The notes beneath the pieces are model-generated. The model was not told the DNA's origin. It did no database searches and saw only the letters and a list, made by a program, of their open reading frames with translations. From Limnanthes douglasii subsp. nivea (taxonomy: Eukaryota; Streptophyta; Magnoliopsida; Brassicales; Limnanthaceae), in the NCBI GenBank assembly GCA_036936605.1, contig JAUPFV010000001.1, forward strand, positions 119,854,771-119,918,770: a stretch of 64,000 nt of DNA. The letters are read 5' to 3'. Each line of letters begins with the position of its first letter. Position 1 is the stretch's first letter. The position numbers and the translations under genes are program-made. Positions 55,891 to 64,000 of the stretch are shown here, piece after piece.

Positions 55891-58800
55891 ATAAAAAAAT
55901 CTTCATTTGTTTTTTATTAAATCAAAAGTTATTATTACTCGTAGAAGAAGAAAATAAATTTGTGGATAAAAATAATCATCTACAAAAAGTTAAATTTATA
56001 AAAGAAAATTAGATAATAAAACTAATTAGCAAAACTTCACATGTTTTATTATGAAATTTAGAGCCGTACTTGTGTTATGATTAGAGATCTTTTAGGAGTA
56101 CTTTGAATGTCATTTAAGCAATGATAAGATGTTTGGTTACATGATACACTTTGCGTTTTTTTTTTAAAATTTTAAATTGAGAATATTATAAATGCATTAT
56201 CCACTGCGTTTATTCTCTTATTTAAATTTGCATGACAACAGAAAATAAGTGCTCACTGGTTGTGTTTGGTGTAGCCGATTAGGTATAATTCAAATTAAAC
56301 AAAATAGAACAATGTTCGTTCAACAACAACAAAAACAAAAACCTCTGGACACAAACTAATAAAAAGAATTCTTAAATAAAAAGTAAAGAATAAAAGGAAT
56401 CATGCCGTTAATTCTGAAAATAAATTACTTACACATTTTAAGTAAGTTTTTTATGCACAATTTTCAGCAGTCAATTTGATTTATTCTGCTTTAATTGTGC
56501 TCTATATGAATTCGTGTTATTATATTTTATTTATCTTTTAGAGTTCTAAATAGTTTAATACTATAAAATATTGATCCCAAAATGGTGGGGCTATATATTT
56601 AAAGATTACTACTACTAAGAAAAATTAATATAAAACATGCGACGTGCTAACTGTAATTATGCCTTTTAAGTTTGAGACTGAGTTCTGCTTTATTATACCT
56701 AATTTTTTGTGCTTATTCTATTCTGTTTAAGATGTAGCTAACCCTTAAACAGAGTATTTAATTGTCATCAACTAGGGGGTATTTTAAAAGAAAAATAGAA
56801 AGTACATTCATTTAAAGAGAGAGAAGAAAACAAAATGATTGGCTATTTCCCTTGACCACCGGTTAGTATATATCCAAGTTTTAAGACAAATATTATACAG
56901 AATTAGGAGTTCGATCTAATTTTATTAGTACTTTACATTTGGATTTCAAATACATTGAAACTTGATAGTTTGTTTTTTATTGATTTAGTTTAGTGGGTAT
57001 TCTTCCATTATTTTAAAATTTTAAAATAATTTATGTGTTTTTGTTTTTCGATTTATTGTGTTAGGATCTTGTTTCAAAAGGTTATTAAAAATATTTATGG
57101 AGGTTGGTCGAAATTTAGTAGAGATCTGTATGATATTGCAGGAGATTAAAAATAATTAGAGGATAAATATAAAATTTGTTATGATGGTTGGAAAAAAATA
57201 AAAAATTAATTTGAAAATAAGATATCTTGAAAAACAAACATATATTGTAAAAATGTGAATTTTAATTGCTAGATAAACAAATGATTTTATAGATAATGAT
57301 TTCGAACAAAAATTCAGTGTTATATCATAAGGTTTATGACTATAACATTAGCTATAAATACGATTACGATATTTATAATAGAATTTATTCTCGATAATGT
57401 TTAGCTTTATTAGTAGTTTTTATAGTCTTTGTGGAAGCATCGATGGAGGACTAGATTTTTGAAGTATTCTTCTCTGACTGAAGGGTATTACCTTTTTGTT
57501 TAGATTATATCGAAGTTGAAGTGTATTATAATTTTGAATTTAAATGTTCATGTTCAACTAATGATCTACCGAGCCAAACAACTTGACCAATTATGGTTGA
57601 ACTCGTGAGAGTCTTGAAGTCTTTTTTTTCTTACATATGTCTCATAAAAAAACCATATGTCAGCCCAAACCTCCTTTGAGGACAAAAACTAGGAAAAATG
57701 TACAAATATAAGAAGCATGTCCTATGTTTCTTATTAACTAGTAGTTGGTTATTTCATAGGCAATGAATTCAATCATTTTAACATTAACAGAAAGTTTGAA
57801 AAAGAAATTTGATTTGAAAATTTAGGTTGGATTGCATATGAATGTATGCAATGAGCTCCCCTAGTTATTTCGAAGTATGAAAAATGAGTAAGTAATGATC
57901 TTTAGTTGTTGAGCATGTGATTCGAGACTTCATATTTTGGCATGTCTTAGACTTTTTTATCTTTGAAAAAATATTTTTAAAATTTATGTCTCGCTATTAC
58001 TTTTATACTTATGGTGCAAAATGACTAAATGTTGAAGCACTCAATAAATATAATTTGCATGCTTTCTAAGTTAGTGAAGCGTTGTTTGACATGTCAATGA
58101 GATGAAAGGTTATTATTTTCGCACTCTTGTTGCATGTTAGGCTCCTTGCATCCCGACCCTTAGAATCCTTTTGATCATGTCCTTTAATATGCAAAGCAAT
58201 AAAGAGAATTGATTAAACAATTCAAAGTTCATGATTTTTTTTCCTTATCTTTAAATAGTGTTCTTTTTTATTTTATTTTATTTTATTTACAGATTTTTTC
58301 ATTTTTACTCTTTAAATATTTTTTTGTATTATTTTTTTTTCCTTCATACAATTCATAATAAGAAATCTTCAAGCTTATTTAGACGAGCACACACATAGTC
58401 TGATAGTTAGAATTAGATGCAATGCTTAATTTGGGTTGTTTTTACTAGTGATTAAGTTATGAATGTCGACTATGTTGAGCAATCTATAATTTCTCGTGAT
58501 CATTCTAGAAATTCTTTTGTTTCTTCTGCTCATGGTATTTCTCATAATATTCCTTTTGTAATTAATATTTTTAACTTTATTCTTTTGCATCAGTAATACC
58601 ATTTCTCCCAAATGACTATATTTCATGTGAATTTAACAAAGTTGATCTTGCATGTAGTCCTATATTATTTTCCAATTCTCTTAATACTTATACAGCCAAG
58701 ACTTCATAAGTTCACCATTGGTGTATGTCTAACTAGCCTTTGTTGTTGCACCGCAGGGGAGACAATATATAAGGATTGTTTTTAAGACTGTTGAAACTAT

Positions 58801-58950
58801 GATCTTGATAAGATATAAATATATCTATATTAGGGAGGAAGGTTACTTTATAACCCAGTAATAATGAAGAATTCTTTCTAATATTCACATATGGTTCCTT
58901 AAACTATGAAAAACATTTTTGGATGCCTTGCATGAAAAATTAGTTATTTT
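55891..58950. other. Long AT-rich stretch, no gene seen
   Basis: I found no domain, LTR pair or tandem array in these 3 kb. A minus-strand frame at 58426-58626 is lysine- and asparagine-rich and looks like chance. T-rich simple runs occur near 58260-58345. Confidence 0.45.
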
Positions 58951-58989
58951 TATTTCAATTATTGATATCGGGCTTCGACTTTCACTTAA

Positions 58990-60053
58990 TAGGATTATGT
59001 TCAAACAAATTAATATAACCTCCATATGTTACATCCAATTTTTTGTCGACGCCTAAAGGACGTTAATAAGCGATACTATTCTTTCTCAAAACGTTTGTGG
59101 GAAGTTCAAGTTATGTGATTTATTGGCCTTAGCTAAATTTATATAGGAAAATAACTCATTTATTCTATGCTACCATGACGTATAATGATTATCTTGTTGC
59201 TAATTTTTCTAACTTTGAAAATAAGTGGAAGAATGAATTTGTATATGTCTCAAGCTAATGACAGACCGACAAAAAGAAGAAGGACAAAATATGTTTATAT
59301 GTATGGATTCCTGAATGCAAGCATTTTCTCTTATATATATATATGATGTTGATTTACATTTTTTTATTTATTAATAATTTGTATATATATTTAGCTTTTG
59401 TGTATGTTTTAGGCCTATATATTGGTACTTGATTTAAAGATAGAGCCTTTCGTGCCAAAAACAGATTATACCAAGCTTATCAATGATGTTGCAATATACT
59501 TGCATGCTTATGATGCTATCCTTGTGCCTGAGAATGTTATACCTGTTATATATGGCTTAAACCTGCCAATTTTGTTAAGCCTTCAGTCTCAGATATGCTA
59601 ATCGAGATTGGTGTTGCTGAAGAAAGTGTCCATTTTACATATTATTTAAATGTGGATTCTCTTTCCAATTCTTTTAAGTTTGATCATTCCAAGGATAAGA
59701 AATTTATTGTTAAGAAAAAATATGTTAAGAATCCTTTTTAATGTTATGGCAGCAAGCTCTCCTACCCATGCATCTATTTTAAATATTTATCTAGTTATAT
59801 TTTTCACCTAATGTTTTTTTTGGTCCAATAAAACATATAATAGTGGTCAAACCTTATGCTCCCAGATATGTTGTTGTTAGAGACATGTTTTCTGAAAGAA
59901 ATTTTAAACTTTTAAAAAACATTCATCATTTGATGAATAAAGGTGTTATTATGTATTATGTTGTTTCTTATATATTGAATGAGAATCGTATATGTGTTAG
60001 AGAAGGTGATAAGAGAATTGTGAATGTGTATGAGACAAAAACAGTACACAACT
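58990..60053 (+). pseudogene. Unidentified decayed coding sequence, possibly of the additional-ORF class
   Basis: Three plus-strand stretches look coding. Near 59155-59255 FYATMTYNDYLVANFSNFEN, then KWKNEFVYVSS, recalls the WKQRFVFLSGAW part of the element 1 antisense gene. Near 59430-59545 LDLKIEPFVPKTDYTKLIND is followed by VAIYLHAYDAILVPENV. Near 59830-60053 VVKPYAPRYVVVRDMFSERN begins a clean 70-codon frame, cut at its end by the LTR of Copia C at 60054. I cannot name the last two. They could be exons of one captured or host gene, or an unfamiliar part of an additional ORF. Confidence 0.3.
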
Positions 60054-60250
60054 TGAGTTGAGCGGGTAGGATCAAGAACTGTGTTAATACAAAATCTCCA
60101 TCATATAATTACAATAATAGTGTATATATATAGTGTGGCAGAAAGTAAACCCTAGAAACCCTAGCCCATATACAGACTAATATTAAATAGCTCATATACA
60201 CAATTTAACATTGCCCATATATTATTGATTCTAACGTTGACACTCTAACA
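60054..60250 (-). repeat. 3' LTR of Copia C
   Basis: The plus-strand segment runs TGAGTTGAGCGG...CACTCTAACA, so the minus-strand LTR starts TGTTAGAGTG. Next to it the minus strand has TTGAGGGAGGG, a polypurine tract that overlaps the pol stop codon. A TATATATA box on the minus strand lies near 60122-60132. The left edge could be a few bases off. Confidence 0.7.
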
Positions 60251-60257
60251 CCCTCCC

Positions 60258-63020
60258 TCAAGTTGGAGCATGAAGATTATGAATGCCCAACTTGCCAAGC
60301 AAAAACTCAAACTGCTGCTTGGCTAGTGCTTTGGTAAAAATATATGCAAGTTGGAACTTAGTGGGCACATGAGATGTGGAAATAACCCCATCAAGTACCA
60401 CATCTCGTAGAAAGTGACAATCTACTTAAATATGCTTTGAACGCTCATTGAACACAGGATTGTGGGAAAGATGTAAAGCCGACTGACTATCACAGAAAAC
60501 TTGCATAGCCCTTGAGTGTGAGACCCCAAAATCTTTGAGCAAGCCGTGCAACCACTTCAACTCACAGGTCAATCCTGCCATAGACCGGTACTCTGCTTCA
60601 GCGGAAGACAATACAACAACACCTTGTTTCTTAGTCTTCCATGAAATAGGAGAATCACCTAAGAACACCATCCAACCACTCACACTACGCCGAGTCTTAG
60701 GACAACCAGCCCAATCAGAGTCACACCATCCTGTCAGAGTGAGATTACAACTAATTGGCAGAAGAATTCCCTGACCCGTGCTTCCTTTTAGATAACGAAC
60801 AACTCGCAATGCAGTCTGCCAGTGATCCTCCTGTGGTTTCTGAAGAAACTGAGATAAAATATGTACCGAAAAATAGATTTCTGAACGTGTAAATGCCAGA
60901 TAAATTAGTCTTCCCACTAACCTGCGGTACGCAGACCCGTCAATTAGTACCGCCAACTCGCTTTTGCCGAGCTGCTGATTTTGCTCCATGGGAAATTGTG
61001 CAGGCTTGCTGCCAAGTAAACCTGTCTCAGAAATAATATCCAGAGTATATTTACGTTGGCAGAGAAAGATACCCGTGGGACTCCGTGCTACTTCAACTCC
61101 AAGAAAATATTTGAGACGGCCTAAGTCCTTCATATGAAAGCAAGTGCTCAAGTATATCTTAAACTACACCAATGCACCAGGGTCATTCCTGGATAGAATG
61201 AAATCATCAACGTACACCAAAATATGCATACGACAACCACTCGTGGAATAAGAGAATAAAGAATAATCTAAATAGGACTGAACAAACCCATACCTCTTCA
61301 GTGCAGCCACTAACTTGGCAAACCAACACCGAGGTGCCTGCTTCAGCCCATACAACGTTTTGCGTAGGCGACAAACCTGTCCTTCATGCCCTCTATCAAA
61401 GCCTGGAGGAATTTTCATGTAAACCTCCTCACCTAGATCATCATGCATAAAAGTATTGTGTACATCCATCTGATGTAGTTCCCAATTCTGAGCTGCTGCA
61501 ACCGCTAAAAAAAGACGTACAGTAACCATCTTGGCAACCGGGGCAAAAGTCTCTGTATAATCAACCCCTTCTACTTGATGATTACCAAACACGACCAAAC
61601 GAGCTTTGAGGCGCTCTACTCTCCCAACTGCATGATATTTAATTTTATAAATCCACTGACTCCCCAAAGCTTTCTTCCCTGGAGGTAGATGTGCCAAGGT
61701 CTAAGTATGATTATCCTCTAGTGCCTGAATCTCCTATTGCATTGCCTCTCTCCAACCAGGATGTCGCATAGCCTCTCAGAATGACTTAGGTTCATCCCCA
61801 TAGGTAATAGCCGCAAGAAAAGAGCGGTGTGCCAAAGAAAAACGAGAACTATCTATATAATGAGTGAGAAAAAAGGCATACCGTGATCAGGAGATGGACT
61901 AGAACTAGGAGCAGGAGAAGTAGATGGTGCTGAATGTACTACTGTAGTCATCACAAAATCCGCCAAACGAGTAGAAGGAATTTTACTACGCTTTCCCCGT
62001 CCAAGGTCTGAAGAAATACCCGAAGTATCTGAAATAACATCAGAAACTATTGGCGAATCTGAGACACCGCTGTCACCAACCTGAGGCGGAGGTTGCACAT
62101 CACCAACCTCGGAAACCTCCGCGAGTGGTGCTACCAAAGGGACGCCGCTATCCGGTGACACTTCATCGCCAATCGTGCAGTAAGAGGAGGTGCAGCGACT
62201 TCAGTCTCATGACAACCCAACTCGGAGAACACAGGAGTAGATGCAAATGAAAATATATGTTCAAAAAATTTCACATCTCGGGAAACAAAATAATCTTGAC
62301 CCTCCAAATCATATACTTTCCAGCCTTTCTTTCCATATGGGTAGCCCACAAAAACACATCGACGACTACGACTCAAAAACTTGTCACCCTTAGACCTCTG
62401 ATCATGCACATAACATAGAGACCCAAACACACGAAGCTCAGAGAAGACGGGAGGCACACTAAAAAGTATCTCAAATGGAGTCTTAGAACCCAAAAATTGA
62501 GAAGGAGTTCTATTAATCAAATACTCGGCAGTTAAAATACACCCCCCCCCCCCAAAATTTAACAGGTAAGTTACCCTGAAACCTGAGAGCACGGGCAACA
62601 TTCAAAATATGTCTATGTTTCCGTTCGACCCTACCTTTCTGCTGAGGAGTACCCACGCATGAAGATTGAAAAATAATACCCAACTCATCAAAAGTATGGC
62701 GTACAGAGAAACATTCAGTGCCATTGTCACTGCGTATTGTCTTAACAACTCCATTAAATTGTTTCTTAGCCATTGCAAGAAAACATAAAAACATGGAAGC
62801 TACTTCTGATTTCTCAGCCAACAAATAAATCCATACAGCACGGGAGTAATCATCAACAATAGTGAGAAAATATCGCGCACCACAAGAAGACAAAGTATGA
62901 TAAGGACCCCAAAAATCATAATGAATTAATTCAAAACAAGCAGCCGCTTTAGAATCACTGACAGAAAAACATTCACGAGTCTGTTTAGCTCGAAAACAAA
63001 TATCACATGGGTGAGCTACA
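60258..63020 (-). pseudogene. pol of Copia C: integrase, RT, RNase H, with lesions
   Basis: Integrase core at 62513-62965 keeps the triad (HYDFWGPY, IRSDNGTEC, GRVERKHRHIL). A 12-base C run at 62542-62553 shifts the frame in the FWG segment. A second shift lies near 62165. RT at 61164-61697 has MDVHNTFMHDDLGEEVY and LVYVDDFIL; a TAG near 61700 stands where the family has Trp (EDNHTW). Another TAG at 61164-61166 and a TAA at 60426-60428 (SKHI, then VDCHF) interrupt RT and RNase H without changing frame. The natural stop is TGA at 60258-60260, inside the polypurine tract. Confidence 0.88.
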
Positions 63021-64000
63021 CTAAACTAAACTTAACAACATCCCTGACCGTCGATCCTTAATACGACAACTAAACTTAACACAGTAAACAATACAGTCTA
63101 GATCATCAGTCAAGTGGGATACTGAAAACAGATTACATGTAAGCTTGGGAACCAAAAATACATTCTGCAAAGACAACTGACAAGACAAACGCACACTACC
63201 ACAATGTGTAGCAGTAACCTGAGAACCATCAGGCAGAGATACTACACAGGCTGGCAAAACAGTAACATTGTACAATAAAGAGATGTCACCTGTCATGTGA
63301 TTAGAAGCCCCAGTATCAATAATCCAAGGGGTACTGAACAACTCACCACTTAGAAGCTCATCAGTCTGGGAAACTTTGTCTATTGAAAAAAGGGAAAGCA
63401 ACTGCTGCAACTGACCAGAAAGACAAAAAGCCTCACCAACAGGCATTTTGGAAATAGTTGCAGTCGATGGACCCACGGTGGTTGTCTGTGCTGTTGCGTT
63501 GCGTGGCCTTGGAGCAACGCCAATGCGTGGCGGTCCGCACGGACCCCTTTCTCCACGACCGTAAGCTAGCGTAGTACATGAACGTAAGGCGGTGGTCTGC
63601 TTTCCTAGATACCCATATTTGGTGTAGCAATTGGATTCTTCATGACCATTTTTGTGACAATAGGTACAAAAACGCTGAGAATAACGTGGGGCAGGCAAAG
63701 AAGTACCTCCAGGAGTAGACTGAACTGCAAATGCCATCGGAGCCTCTGAGATAGGCTTCTCCACAGGTGCACTCGCCTGTAACCGCTCCTCAGCACGCAC
63801 CTTGTTGAATGCTCCATCCATAGTGGAAGTCTGATCCTGAGAAAGTAACTGAGAGCGAATAGCACCAAAGCGCTCCCGATGGAGACCATAAAGAAACGCA
63901 TGCAGCTTTTCTTCATCCTGACTCTGCTGATATGCTTCAGCCATCCCACCACAAACACAAGTAGGAGTAAACAAATATGCACTCAACTCATCCCAGATTT
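63021..64000 (-). pseudogene. gag C-terminus and protease of Copia C (open at right edge)
   Basis: The frame is open from the window edge. It holds the gag helix region (KLHAFLYGLHRERFGAIRSQ), a CCHC knuckle CTYCHKNGHEESNC near 63635-63675, and protease with IIDTGASNHMTG near 63310. It ends at 63021 soon after DRRSGML. The pre-integrase domain expected next (a WHxRLGHPS box before the CDICFRAKQ part) is missing, so roughly 70 codons appear deleted at about 63020-63040. Confidence 0.85.

Larger units (their letters stand above)
60054..64000 (-). mobile_element. Ty1/Copia retrotransposon (Copia C), partly decayed, right end beyond window
   Basis: Gag knuckle, protease, integrase, RT and RNase H occur in this order on the minus strand, with the 3' LTR at the left. 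Integrase before RT marks Copia. The frames are mostly long and protein motifs are well kept, so it is much younger than Copia A and B. However, at least three in-frame stops, two frameshifts and one deletion were seen, so this copy cannot be autonomous. Gag N-terminus, PBS and 5' LTR lie to the right of the window. Confidence 0.9.

Overview
This window reads as intergenic nuclear DNA of a flowering plant, probably a eudicot. It is AT-rich by eye, and every protein-coding stretch I can identify belongs to a transposable element of a plant type: Tat-like Ty3/Gypsy elements with PBS sequences starting TTGGC, Ty1/Copia elements, and L1-type LINEs with a C-terminal RNase H. I recognise no host gene, tRNA, rRNA or organellar segment.

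Layout. (1) 1-10228: a young, nearly intact Tat-like Gypsy element read on the minus strand; its 3' LTR is cut by the window start. It encodes gag-protease and RT-RNase H-integrase in one frame split by a single TAG. On the opposite (plus) strand it carries an additional gene of its own, with CCAAT and TATA motifs, one 75-nt intron and an 898-residue product. (2) 11.9-14.3 kb: a decayed Copia fragment (+). (3) 15.3-19.0 kb: a truncated, older relative of element 1 (-) keeping 5' LTR, gag, protease and part of RT. (4) 19.3-26.0 kb: a decayed LINE (-). (5) 26.3-37.1 kb: a very old full-length Tat-like element (-) with both LTRs and the same plan as element 1, including a ruined plus-strand additional gene. 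(6) 37.7-43.8 kb and 44.7-50.4 kb: two decayed LINEs (+), followed by a short piece of another LINE (51.7-52.3 kb). (7) 52.4-52.5 kb: an orphan LTR fragment related to that of element 2. (8) 52.6-55.4 kb: a decayed Copia (-), abutting a TRIM-like remnant. (9) 55.9-60.05 kb: mostly unidentified sequence. (10) 60.05-64.0 kb: a moderately young Copia element (-) with its 3' LTR, several inactivating lesions, and a right end beyond the window.

How it works together: in element 1 the 5' LTR (right end) would drive gag-pol leftward, while an internal promoter near position 490 would drive the spliced antisense gene rightward. The two coding units face each other across a spacer holding seven 34-bp tandem repeats. 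Element 3 shows the same opposed arrangement in a much older copy, so the arrangement is a lasting feature of this group rather than an accident of one insertion. The other units are largely dead and record successive insertions. All family assignments come from reading motifs by eye; no database search was run, and edges marked approximate may be off by tens to hundreds of bases.
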